From Auriscalpium vulgare (lineage: Eukaryota > Basidiomycota > Agaricomycetes > Russulales > Auriscalpiaceae), in contig JAHBBC010000004.1 in the NCBI GenBank assembly GCA_019915015.1, positions 248,001 to 312,000 on the forward strand: 64,000 nucleotides of DNA, read 5' to 3'. The first letter of the stretch is position 1. Every line of letters starts with the position of its first letter. Shown piece after piece: positions 1 to 10,561 of the stretch. Made by a program: the position numbers and the translations under genes. The notes beneath the pieces are model-generated. The model had not been told where the DNA came from. It was given only the letters and a program-made list of their open reading frames with translations, and did not search any database.

Positions 1-849
1 CGCGGGCGAGATCTCATGTTGTACCGCGCTCCATGATACGAGCGCAAGCATATTGTGCGCGAGGCCTGCGAAGCAGACTATCAGACCCAGCCACCGGCCA
101 TCGTGCAGGGTACCCAAAACATACCGAGCCAGGCTTGCGGCCAGTTTGTGATGCGTTTCATCAGCGGGTATATCCCGTTGAGCGGGAACACCGTGATTAA
201 GCCAATATTCCACCTATGCGTCATTTGAGCGGGGTGTTGGGGCGGTAGAAGAGGCACGCACGCAAGGGTGTTAAGAGGCCACATCAGCGCGATGATCACC
301 ACGAGGTGGACAGCTAGAAAAGCCAGTGCGCCGGGGACGGATATACGCCCGTCCGCAATGGGGCGATACTTGGTGCGCTCTGGCGTGTTAATGTCCGATC
401 AGCAAAAGGACGCGCAGACGGACATGCTTACGCACCGACCAGGCGGTCGAACTCGCGGTCCAGGATGTCATTCCACACGCACATGGCGCCTGCCTCATGT
501 CAGTGCGCGGCGCGGTCCTCGGAGTCGGGTAAAAATACGCACTGTGCAGCACGGTCGCGAAGACGAGGCCGTAAGCAATGCTGGCCGCGTACGTGGTAAG
601 CGGCATGGACACCGAGCGCGCTGACATCGTCAGGCCCCAAGCTATTTGGTCGTCAGCACTTCGTGCGCACAGAAGGGTATTGGCAGCGTACCATAGGGCC
701 AGAACAGTAACATGGTGCCCGCGAATATGTTGACGCGGGAGAGCTCGATCTGCAGGAGATGGGTGGCAGGTCAGCTGCAGACAACAGAAGGGGGAGGCAT
801 TACTTACCCATGGCCAGATGGCGGAGGTGGACTGTGACGCGGAAGACAT
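1..849 (-). CDS. UbiA-family prenyltransferase, 5' part, cut by window edge
   Basis: Integral-membrane aromatic prenyltransferase: UbiA enzymes move a prenyl chain from a prenyl diphosphate to an aromatic acceptor. Exons read complement of 808-849, 692-749, 543-641, 436-489, 262-379, 125-213 and 1-65, all with GT-AG introns and consistent phase. The join gives the first Asp-rich motif NDILDREFD near residue 73, followed by ERTKYRP and DGRIS, and then YPLMKRITNWPQAWLG, all hallmarks of the family. Hydrophobic segments surround them. The second Asp-rich motif should lie beyond the left edge. The N-terminus has only about 14 residues before the first conserved stretch and shows no mitochondrial presequence, so I lean towards secondary metabolism (meroterpenoid type) rather than ubiquinone COQ2; this is inference. 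No stop or frameshift is seen. The start ATG is at 847-849. Confidence 0.85.
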
Positions 850-2730
850 GAGCAATAGAGCACTGAAAGGCAGCTGAAATAGATCCTTGAACTTTAAAAC
901 GAGAGCTGTCTCGCGCTTTATACTTCGAGCAGTATGCGTGCCCAATGTGTTAGGTGGCCGGTAGGTGACCGGCGAGAGCCCCGGCAATTAAAGCACTGAA
1001 TTGTCGCTCAAAGCACACGACCCTGGGTGATGGAAGAAGGCTGAAGCACCGCACCTACCGCAGATACCCCGCACTTAGCGGGGCGCCATGGACGGGTTGT
1101 CAGACATGAAAATGGGCGTGGGGTCAAGAGCATCGTTGTTTCGCAGTGCTAGACCGAGGGGAGCGGGATTGCCGTCGATATACGCGGTCCGGTGCGGTAG
1201 CGCTGAGAGTCGCATAGCTGAGAAGCGGAGGTTTTTCTTCGACCAGGTGCCGGTGAGGTAAAGCAGAAGCATCTGTCGTCGTAGTACGCATCGGATGTGT
1301 AATGGGCACCAGCGTCTCCTTGACATGTATATGGGTAAACGGTAAACCGGAGGGGAGGATACGCTCGAGGGATCAACTAAGAATGGACATCACGTTGGGA
1401 GGCGGCGAGGATCTCGGATCAGATGAGTAAACAGAGACAGAGAGCAGACGCCAGGGCATACCTTCCATATGTCAAGAAAACGAAGGCCGCTGACGAGGAA
1501 GAGATTCAGGTTTCATAATACCGGGCAACACGCACCCGCTACCATCGTCCATCTTCTTCGTCCATCTTCTTCGCGCGTTAGAAAATGTGGAGATCGAAAA
1601 CGGCGATAAGGGTTTGAAACGGGCGTACGAGGGCGTACGCTGGGGTAGATGAGGGTCTCAGGGACTAGAACTGAATGGTGGGAAGAGCAGGAACAGATAC
1701 TTAGCGGTGACAAGGTGACGCCGACTCGGACAGGTCCGGAGCCGGAGCACCAGGGTCTTTACCTGTACTATAGGCAAAGACCCGATCGTGACGAGCCACT
1801 CTTCAGTCTCGTCGATGTCCACCGTGGTCTGCGAGCACCAATTTAAATCAATCTGTGATGGCGGGTGCAGTTGCCCTATCACGCGCCCCGCAGATAGTCA
1901 CGCCTTGGATTCTCTTGATGCCAACTTGATGCTGATCTCCCATTTGCCATGTCGGCGACGTCGCGTTGTCGGCCTGCCAAGATCCCGATGAATTGCTGTC
2001 TTACTTCTACCCCTCTAATGTCTGAGCTTCATCCCCAAAGCTCTGATTGCCGCATTAGAGATTGCCTTTGCATTCTACGAATTTCATCTTGCGCGTTGAA
2101 CGGCAGATCTACGTCTTCAGAGTTTGGTCAGACGCCCACCTCGCCACTATCTGGCGCGCCTCATCGACGGCAGCGCCCATGGCCACCAGCGCGTCTTTCT
2201 GGAAAGGCCCATGAATGTGTGAATCAAGGCCTGCGGAACTGGAACGGATAATATAGGCAGATCAGAACATACACGATACCCATACCCAAGAATCCCCCGA
2301 TCCTGCGCGGCGCTGGCGAGAGCGAACCTCCCACATTAACCTGAAACCCCGGCCATCCTGAAGCTTGGGATGCACGAGCGCATTTCAGGCGCTGTGAAAC
2401 CACCATGAGCACGGAATGACGCACTACAACGAGTCGATAAGCTTACCATCCACCCGCCGTCGAGGCGTCCCTATGCCTCACCGTGAGTTTCCCTGGGGTG
2501 CTGCTAGCATCATGCTGTCTCCAACGCTCTCGGATGGGGACGACGGGCATTGACGCGACCGTTCCTACGACTGATTTGTCCTTGCGATTGGCGGAACAGC
2601 TCTTCGAGCGCCAGCACGATTCTTACGTACCATGTCCGATTCGCGGAGCGGACAGGCCATCGGAATGGTAGGATTGACAGAACGGTGTTGGTTGCGGACA
2701 TCACTGGATGGGATGGTGATGGTGACCACT
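850..2730. other. Host DNA upstream of the UbiA gene, no confident gene
   Basis: No frame longer than about 100 codons here resembles a family I know. On the minus strand there are splice-like pieces, for example a stretch ending at a good donor near 1769 and an open piece at about 2145-2424, but they do not join into anything recognisable. The stretch probably contains the UbiA promoter next to 850 and perhaps a degraded or unrecognised multi-exon gene. Confidence 0.4.
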
Positions 2731-2735
2731 GGTCC
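2731..2735. repeat. Target-site duplication, left side of left chromovirus
   Basis: GGTCC directly next to the LTR end; the matching GGTCC is at 15147-15151. A 5-bp duplication is normal for Ty3/Gypsy integrases. Confidence 0.9.
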
Positions 2736-3027
2736 TGTAACGTCGATGCCCTTGTACTTAGGTGATCACGCCTGTAGAATCGTACCCACGTATATCGACG
2801 TGGGCTGAGTATGATTCGATGGGGCGCGAGTAGTGAAAGTACAAAAGATGTCCTCTCCCAAGGAGAGGACGGATATATATATGCTACCCTTATGTAATCC
2901 CATCCCATCAATGATCCGAGGCTGTTCCCCAGGAACAGCCCCTTCACCTCAGCCCAGCTCCGAGCGTTGTCTGGAACCCGCGGTTCCGCACATGCCCAAG
3001 TAGGACGACCGGTCCGAGTACACTACA
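2736..3027 (-). repeat. 3' LTR of left chromovirus (292 bp)
   Basis: Identical to the 3' LTR of the right copy (31921-32212) wherever I compared them. It differs from its own 5' LTR (299 bp) only by lacking 7 nt near its U3 start, so the first hairpin arm of the LTR is incomplete. A TATA-like run (TATATATAT) lies mid-LTR. Confidence 0.92.
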
Positions 3028-3041
3028 CCCTCCCCCTGGGG
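3028..3041 (-). other. Polypurine tract of left chromovirus
   Basis: On the minus strand this reads CCCCAGGGGGAGGG and directly abuts the 3' LTR. That is the position and composition of the primer for plus-strand DNA synthesis. Confidence 0.8.
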
Positions 3042-3142
3042 ATCGATGGCGATCCTCCAGCTGGTGATGATCCCGACACTGCGTGGTGATGATAATTTTT
3101 GTAGACGACCGCCGTGTCCCTCCCCCTGTCCCGATCCCACAC

Positions 3143-5514
3143 TCACTCCCCCTTGGGTTCGCCCATGGGTGAGGGGGAATCGGGCTGCACAGCATCGACC
3201 GCAATGTCGTCTACATTGCTGGTGGACGCTGGCATCATCCCCGCAGTGTGTTCAACACTGGCGGGGGCCGATTCCGCACCCTCTGGTATGTCGTTGACGA
3301 CGTCCATGGGAGCGGGGTTGTTCGTGGATGGGACGGCGGAGGATGGGGTGGTGGCGACGTCCACCGGCGCAGTACCTCCCGCCGGCAGAGGTGCAATGTC
3401 CAGATTCACCTGACTGGATGGAGTCGCCCGAGCAGGAGACGGGAATCGGTATAGCGTGCCGTGGCGGGCGACCATCTCACCTACGGTGGGATAGTCGGCC
3501 CACTCGGACTCATCCAACGGATCGCGCTCGCTGGCACGGTTGCGCTTCGCACGAGCGAAGCGCTCCATTGCGCGGATCTGCTGGACAGAGTATCCAGCGT
3601 TGGCAATGTGGGCCGCGATGTCCTCGAACGTCAGGTTGTGGGTATCGCCCGTGAAGGCGACCCCAGTGCCGCCAGGTCCCGAGAATTCAACCGTAGACCC
3701 CAGGTCATGGATGAGGTGCTCGGTGAGGTGCGGGATCGACAGCATCTGCGTTGCGGCGTGCATGAATCGCAACCGTGCGACGCGCTGGTCCTCCGAGTTC
3801 CCTAAGGGAGCAAGCCGCCTGAAGTCCAGGTACGCCTGCACGTAAAACAGTGCGGGCTGCTCGTGTGGTTCGACTCCAGAAGGAGTCTGAGTGGGGTGGG
3901 CCCTCCAGAACGCCATCCATCGCGCGGCGGGTTCCTCAAGTTGAGGCGGACCGACACGTTGTGGAATTGGCGGCGGGTATATGGAGGCGCTCAGGTCGTC
4001 GGGGACCAGATCGTGCACGCTAGCGAATCCGTCCAATGGGACGGATTCTTCCGCGTTGTCAGCGCGGCGCGCCTTTTTCTTCTTGCGCTTCTTCTTCTTC
4101 TCGCTCATCTCGACGTCTGCGTCGAGTTGAGTCGTCGGTGCGGGGGCGCCACTACGCTGTCCCGTGCCGGTCGCTGCGCCTCCGCGTGCTGGTGGTTGTC
4201 CCGTGCGTCCAGTCCCCAGGACTGTAGCGTTCGGGGCCATCGTTCTGGCTGGCCACTGTGCGTTGTTGCTGGGTGGCGCGTTCGTGCTCGCGGTCCTCGG
4301 GACCGTGGTATTCGCGCTCGACCATCCCATGGCCGTGCCTCTCGTCGGTGGGCCTGCGTGTGTTGTCCTCGGGACAACGGTAGGCCTGTTTGGTGCACCC
4401 CTCCCCCTTGGCGCGTGTTGGGGTCCGAACCGCGCCAAGTTGTGTTGCGTGGCGGTGAACGTGCGCGGCGGGCGGAGGAAGTAGTGGCGTTGCGAGTACT
4501 GCTGCAGCACGTACCGCGCGAGCGGCGTGCGGTTGGCGGGGTTGGCATCGTTGATGACGCGCAGCCAGTCGCGTATCGTCTCCGCCGCGTCATCGTCTGC
4601 GATGCCGCGGTTGAACTGCTCGTCGACCTGTGCGCGGGCTTGCTCCTGTCCTTGCGAGACCAGTATACCCGTGAACGGGTCGTATGGGCGCTCGGCTGGC
4701 GGTACTGGGAGTGTCAGCCCTACACCCGCTCCCGCAGCGGACCAGGAGCTACCCCATGCCTGGGGCGGTCCCCAGCTCTCCGACGTCGCGGCGGGTTGGG
4801 TTGCCACGGTTCCCGGTCCCCAATTATTCGACGGCGCGGTGGGCTGGGACACAGCAGACCGGGTCCATTGGGACGGTCCAGGTTGTCCCCAGCTTCCCGT
4901 CGTCGAGGCGGGCTGCGAGGAAGAGGACGGAGACGAGGAGGGCGGCGCGCGCGTATTGGTCTTCTTCTCGCGCTCGCGGGCCTTCTTCTCCTTGCGGAGC
5001 TTCAGAGTGTACTCCCTGTCCGCAGCCTTCTTCTCGCGCTCGCGGATGTGGCTGGGACACAGCAGACCGGGTCCATTGGGACGGTCCAGGTTGTCCCCAG
5101 CTTCCCGCGAAGTCGGTCAGACTCGGTCTGCCAGCGCTCGATAGCGAGCTCGGCCTCGCGCAGTCGAACCTCCTCGTATGCCCTGGCCGCGTCTAAGGCG
5201 CGCATCAGGTCCTCCTGGTCGGCCGCGAATGCGGCGTCGTAGTGCTGGCCGTACAGTGTATCACAGTCGCAAGGACGGTGACGCACCATACGCGTAACCG
5301 GGTCGTATGCCCAGCTGGCACCAGAAAAGAAGCCTCTCGCGGATGGAGTGGCAGGGGGTTGGCCCTCCGTTGCTGCGGCGGGCTGCGTCGCGGCGGCGGT
5401 GGGCGGCGGGTCTGTCACCATAGGTGACGTCCCGCGATCCAGAGGCGGAGGGGGGGAAGGAGTGTGGTGGTGGTAGGCGGGGGGATCGCTGTTGCGGCGC
5501 GGTGTGCGTGTCAT
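3143..5514 (-). pseudogene. Third ORF of left chromovirus, broken
   Basis: Counterpart of the 868-codon ORF at 29199-31805. It starts with ATG at 5512-5514 and runs in frame to about 5115. There, about 293 bp (equivalent to 29606-29898, encoding the charged coiled-coil stretch and an Asp-rich run) are missing, replaced by 58 bp copied from further along the same ORF (4842-4899, repeated at 5050-5107). The net loss of 235 bp shifts the frame. The first frame stops soon after the junction, and the original frame resumes as a long ORF ending at 3143. Function of the intact protein is unknown; see the right copy. Confidence 0.85.
4842..5107 (-). repeat. 58-bp direct duplication inside the broken third ORF
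   Basis: The same 58 bases occur at 4842-4899 and 5050-5107. The first is the native position (compare the right copy near 30050-30108). The second sits exactly in the junction of the 293-bp deletion, as templated filler. Confidence 0.88.
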
Positions 5515-5658
5515 ATTGGATTGAGATGGGCGAGGGACGGAGAAGTCGAAGGCGCCCGTAGGCGTCTTTAAGCTTTTCTCGCCCTGCTTATCTCATCTGA
5601 TATGGCAGTCCATCGGGATCGCGATCTATGATCCCTGATGGTACCTTGCTACTCTATC

Positions 5659-6445
5659 CTATTCCTGGCAATCCCGAGGATCACCTCTTTGCTTCCCGCC
5701 ACTCTGCCTGCGTGGCAGCGACCCAGGGTCGCTGACCCCGCGTAGCCGGAGGTACTCGTCTAGTGCCTCCAGCTCGTCGCAGGTTGCGAGTGCCTCCCAA
5801 GTGTGCTCTCCAAGAGACCACTTGACTTGGAGCTCGAGCCTATCACCGACCCATCGATGGCCAGTGATCTCGTCTACGAACCACTCGTCGTCGTCGGGCT
5901 GTCCGAAGTCGTAGAATCGCCTCGATTCTCGGTTTGGGAACAGCCGATCGTCGCTCGGGTGGTGTCGTCGCAGCAATGATGCGTGGAACGTCGGGTGGAT
6001 ACGACGCACACGCAACTCCGTGGGCAGCTCGATCGTGTACACCGACTTGTCCGGGTTCGCGGCTATGACCTTGTATGGTCCCACATACTTCGGGAGCAGT
6101 TTGTGAGCCCGGCCTTTGGGGAGGTTGAGGTTCTTGGTGCTGAGATACACCAAGTCTCCAACCTTCACCTCTTCGTCCACACGTCGATGCTTATTCGCCT
6201 GCGCGGTCTGCAAGACCCTGCGCTCGATGATCGCGTCGTGTGCCTGTTCCAGGTGCGACTGGGCCTTCGCGGCGAAGTCCCGGACACCTGAGAACGTGGT
6301 CTGCGGTATTGTGGGCCCAAATATACGGGGCATGTAGCCGTAGTTGAGCTCGAACGGTGCGCACCCAGTGGTGGCGCTCGCGCTCGAGTTCAGCGCGAAC
6401 TCAACCAAGGGCAATTTTTCCCGCCAGTCGCGTTGGTCGGGCGCG
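5659..6445 (-). pseudogene. Pol 3' fragment (integrase C-terminus and chromodomain), left chromovirus
   Basis: Downstream half of the pol frame severed by the 6446-7880 insertion. It holds the end of the integrase catalytic core, the C-terminal DNA-binding part (GDLVYLSTKNL, YVGPYKV), and a chromodomain-like tail with the pattern FVDEITGHR...LQVKW...EHTWEAL. Chromodomains steer integration of chromoviruses to particular chromatin. The open frame starts inside the inserted element only because the insertion happens to be open there. Confidence 0.88.
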
Positions 6446-7155
6446 ACTTGCTGGTAGTGGGCCGGTGCTAAGCACGGCAGGTACGATTCCATTTCTAATG
6501 GTTTGTAAATATCATTATGTAGTTAATGTTAGTATCCATTTGCTGCGGCTACAACCTCTACTTGATGTGATTTTGAAATGCAGTAGAGAGTCTGCATGTA
6601 CTGAGAATAGTGAATGATGTTGAAGGTAGTGATATGCAAGTGAAAGATTGACCTGTCTCAGTCATATCTAAAGTTCAATCTGTGGCATCATGGGTAGCCC
6701 TGATACTCTTCGCTCTGCGCTGCGAGGCGATCATTCACCAATTTTCGCACTTTTGACAAGTCAACATTCACACCAATGGTTCAGTGTTGTTGTCTGCACT
6801 CCTCTCTGTTGTTCCAACCATAATTCAATGATCGTACACACAGTGCAGTGTGCAGTCGTTCCCAGTCGCTTGCAATACACATCCTCTCCTCCAACCCCTC
6901 GTTGATGATTCTCTGACTGATCACGCATTCCAACCAACACCTCTGATCGCGCGCCTCCCTACTCTCATCGGAGACGCACTCCGATCATCTTCGGGAGCCT
7001 GACACTCACTTGCACACATCGCAGTACCCTCTCCAGCGCTCAAGGGATCTGGTACTATCTGACACATTACCACTGTACTACATGTGGGTGCCCATCGTCG
7101 CTGTGCATGAACTTGCTCAGCAACATTGTGCATTGCTCCGTGAAACATGGACTCA

Positions 7156-7232
7156 ACCATGCCCCGATCAATACCTGGCCGGCCTCGCTCGCAAGCTTGC
7201 GCAGGCCGCCAGATATTGATCAGGGGCATGGT
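7156..7232. repeat. 77-bp internal inverted repeat of the Helentron-like element
   Basis: Two arms of about 30 nt (ACCATGCCCC... and ...GGGGCATGGT), nearly perfect complements, surround a core that is itself palindromic (CGCAAGCTTGCG). The transcript would form one long hairpin. The same structure is in copy 2 at 19217-19293. Confidence 0.85.
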
Positions 7233-7407
7233 CTGCAGTTCAATTTCTGATAGAAACACTTATATGTATTTCACTCCCCGTAGTACTTTGGCTAGAGCTC
7301 AGACATGACATGATTTTTGGATGCACGAATGGGGAGGTGACAGACTTAGATGCTTTGAAAAGCCTACAGGAATAGTCTATAACATATGTATTGATGTATA
7401 TATTGTC

Positions 7408-7482
7408 AATGGCTCTGTAGTCTAGTGGTATCTGCACTGTATAGTCTTCAAAACTTGGAGGTTTGCAGTTCAATTCCTGTTA
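7408..7482 (+). other. tRNA-like sequence with A-box and B-box motifs
   Basis: TGTAGTCTAGTGG (7415-7428) fits a pol III A box. AGTTCAATTCC (about 7468-7478) fits a B box at a tRNA-like distance. The acceptor and T stems do not pair well, so this is not a working tRNA. It is more likely a tRNA-derived piece inside the mobile element. The same sequence is on the minus strand at about 18965-19038. Confidence 0.4.
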
Positions 7483-7880
7483 TAAACAGTTTTGGAAAGA
7501 TTGGTAATCGAGTCCGGGTAGTACAGTAGCCGGAGTAGAGAGGAATGACGTAGTTTCCGAGTGCACTTGTGCTGTGCATCCGAGACTGACGTCATGGGAT
7601 CGAGCGTGGGAATTATTTACCGGAAATGGCAATTATGGAGCATTTTCTTCTGAGTTCAGAGCCACTGAAATTATGTGCATATCTATTCTAGTTAGCTTAC
7701 AAAATGCGAAATACTGTCTGAAATGGGAGTCTTTTGAAGTGCGAAGAGGGGGAATTGTGTTGGCTAGGGAAATTGGACCGTGTGAACAAATACCTATATA
7801 TGGGGGGGAAGATGAAAGTTGCATGGGGGTCCAAAAACTGCGACTGGTGCTTACATAAGAAACGATTCAAGGGAATCGTA

Positions 7881-10561
7881 ACCATGCTCCTGAGCATCTG
7901 GCCGACCGTACGGATGGCCCGCTCTGTCACTCCATCCGTCTGGGGATGGAATGCAGTGGACATCAGTAGCTTGGTACCCAGTAGTCGGTGCAGTTCGCGC
8001 CAGAACGCCGATGTGAACTTCACATCTCGATCCGACACGATGGACGCGGGGACCCCATGCAGCCGCACTATCTCCTTGAGATATAAGTCGGCGAGCTGGG
8101 CGGCTGTTGTAGTGGTGCGCATAGGGACTAGGTGCACCATCGACGTGAGGCGACAGATGACTACCCATAGGTAGTCATAGCCGTCCTGCTCGGGGAATGG
8201 GCCAGTAAAGTCCATTCCAATTGATTCCCAAGGTTGTGCAGGAATGGGGAGGGTATGCAGCAGCCCAGCGGGCGCCTGATTACCCGGCTTCGACATCTGA
8301 CAAGTCCAGCAGGACTTGCAGAACTGCTCGATCTCAATACCCATGCGGGGCCACCAGAACCAGCGCCTGATATACTCGGCAGTCTTATGGGCTCCTAAGT
8401 GGCCGAGGGTGCGGTGCGCGGTATCCGTGATCAGTTCACGGATTTTACGTTGTCGCAATAGTGCATCGGGCACGCATAGCACTACGTGGCCCATCCGCGA
8501 CGTGGAGTACCACTTGTCGTCCTTCATCGTGAACGTAGTGAATTCCCCGGGGGACTTTACTATCTTCGCGAAGAACGGATCGGTGTGGTATGGTTCCTGC
8601 ATGACGGATTCCCAGCCTGGAGACGCCTCCAGTTGTCTCGGCAGCGAGGGTCCATCCGTGAGCGCGTCCTTCACCTGCACCTCAGGTGCAAGTGTTACAG
8701 GCAACTTTTCTGCGCCGCTGCTCACCAACGTGGCCGATTCGCGTGGCGTTTCCACTGTGATTGGCGACGTCGGTAGCGTGCTCGCTGTCTGGTCGACGCG
8801 ACGCGGTGGCGGTGCGCGAGTCTTAGAGGGCTTCGCTGGCGGTTTGGTGATCGGGGCAGCGTATTGCCTCAACTCCCTGGCCGCGCGATCCCTTTCCGAG
8901 TCTCGGTTTCGCATAGTCATTGCACGCAGCTCTAGTACACGCTCAGGAGATAGATCATCCATGTCGGGGTCCAATTGGACGTCGATGGTGACTAGCTCGG
9001 TACCAGGCATGTCCGGCGGGACGGAGGCATAGTAGCGCGACATAGCGTCCGCTACTTTGTTCACTCTGCCTTCAATGTACTTGATTTGCATGTCGTACTT
9101 GGCCAGGAATTCTGCCCAGCGAGACTGTCGCGGCGACAGGTTTTTCTGCTGGTGGAAGAATTCCAGCGCCTTATGATCGGTGACGACAGTAAATCGGCGA
9201 CCGATTAACTTGTCCGACCATTTGGCGAGGGCCTCAAGGATCGCAATCGTCTCGTGCTCGAACGTACGGTAGTTGCGTTGAGCATCCGTAAACCGCTTAG
9301 ACATCAGTCCTGCCGGACGGCAAGTCTCCCAGACTTTGCCCTGCCCGTACATAGCGCCGACTCCCCAAGTGGAGGCGTCGCATATGACCCATATCATTTC
9401 TCCCGTGCGAGGATCGATGGGTTTCAATATGGGCACCTTGCAGGCAATTGCCTTGATGGTCTCGAAGCAGGATGTATGGATCGCTCTCCACTGGAAAGCG
9501 GGTCCATTCTTCGTCATGCTCGATAGCACCGAGGTGTATGCGGACACATCAGGCATGAATTGCGCTAGGTACTGCACTAGCCCAAGGAATTGAAGCACCT
9601 CATTGGTGTTCGTTGGCCTGGGCCAGTTGCGTACCTTGGACATCTTGTCCATGTCGGCGTGCAGCCCTTGGTCATCGATGCGATGTCCAAGGCATTCCAT
9701 GTCCTTCGAATATAAATCACATTTCTCCTTGCTGAGGAATAGGTGGTTTTTTCTTAGGATATGGAACACGGCGCGCAAGTGCTCTTCATGATCCTCGATC
9801 GAGTCTGAGAATATGAATATATCGTCGAGATATACGTGCACGCAAATGCCGATGTGATCTCGGAAGATCACCGTCATAAGCCGTTGGAATGTGGCGGGCG
9901 CATTACAGTCTCCCTGCTGCATAACATGGCTCACGAACGTGCCGTAGATTGTAGCGAACGCTGTCTTCCAAATATCATCGGGTTCGATGCGTATTTGTTC
10001 GTACGCGTCGCTCATGTCAATCTTGGACCGGAACTTCGCGCGTGTGACGTCCATTCGGATCTGATCCTGGTCAGGGAAAGGCGTAACATCCTTATGGGTG
10101 TTGTCGTTACGCTTGCGCGCATCCACCACAGTCCTCAGTTTCCCCGATTTCTTTGGTATACAAAGTAACGGGGCGGCTTGTGGGGCTGTGCGCATTTCCC
10201 ACCATCCCGCCTCAACGTATCGCTTTATCTTCAACATAAGTTGTGGTTTAAGCGAGTCAGGGCATCGGGGGAGGTGGTACAAGCTGCGTAATTTCTCATC
10301 GATTAAATTAATGCGATGATTAACTTCTCGGAACGGAGGGAGCTCTGGGGGCACTGGGCACATCAGGTCCGCCTCCGATTCCATCCATCGTTTCCGGAGT
10401 GGCGCCAGGGGATCCTCAGGATCCTCGGGCACTGGGAGTCCCTTTTGGGCTTCCTCCGCTTCTCCTATCTTCATCCGTGCGCGGTGCTTGGTGTGGTTCT
10501 CCCGCATGGGAGGGGCCACCGAGGTGGCAGGCTCTACTTTCGTAGATCCCGCCGCGTACCC
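7881..10561 (-). pseudogene. Pol 5' part (RT, RNase H, integrase N-terminus), left chromovirus
   Basis: Open directly after the gag TGA (10562-10564) with no stop; the first ATG is at 10505-10507. Contains reverse transcriptase with the YLDD catalytic motif, RNase H (TVVTDHKALEFF) and the integrase HHCC zinc domain followed by the DDE core. The frame is cut at about 7881 by the inserted element and ends 62 codons later in foreign sequence. Unlike the right copy, the 5-base homopolymer at 10267-10271 keeps the N-terminal frame intact, so each copy has a lesion the other lacks. Confidence 0.9.

Larger units (their letters stand above)
6446..7880 (-). mobile_element. 1435-bp Helentron-like non-autonomous element, copy 1
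   Basis: Exactly 1435 bp, almost identical to 18569-20003. The minus-strand 5' end begins TACGATTCC and folds at once into a hairpin (7-bp stem, ACGATTC/GAATCGT). The inverted partner GGAATCGTA is not at the 3' end but about 35 bp inside it. It is followed by a GC-rich hairpin (GCCGTGC...GCACCGGC) and a short tail ending CAGCAAGT. Such asymmetric inverted repeats plus a 3' hairpin are typical of Helentrons and their short derivatives. No long ORF is present. No target duplication can be distinguished from a shared GT at the junction. It splits the integrase of the host retrotransposon. Class assignment is inference. Confidence 0.7.

Noticed and set aside
388..987. 199-codon minus-strand ORF as its own gene
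   Set aside because: It reads through introns of the UbiA gene. Splicing gives a better, recognisable protein.
3863..5242. 459-codon plus-strand ORF, Arg/Leu/Ser-rich
   Set aside because: Shadow of the retrotransposon's third ORF on the other strand; low-complexity mirror of a GC-rich coding region, no domain.
6446..7880. hAT- or mariner-type MITE
   Set aside because: No constant target duplication and the inverted repeats are asymmetric, so the Helentron-like reading fits better.
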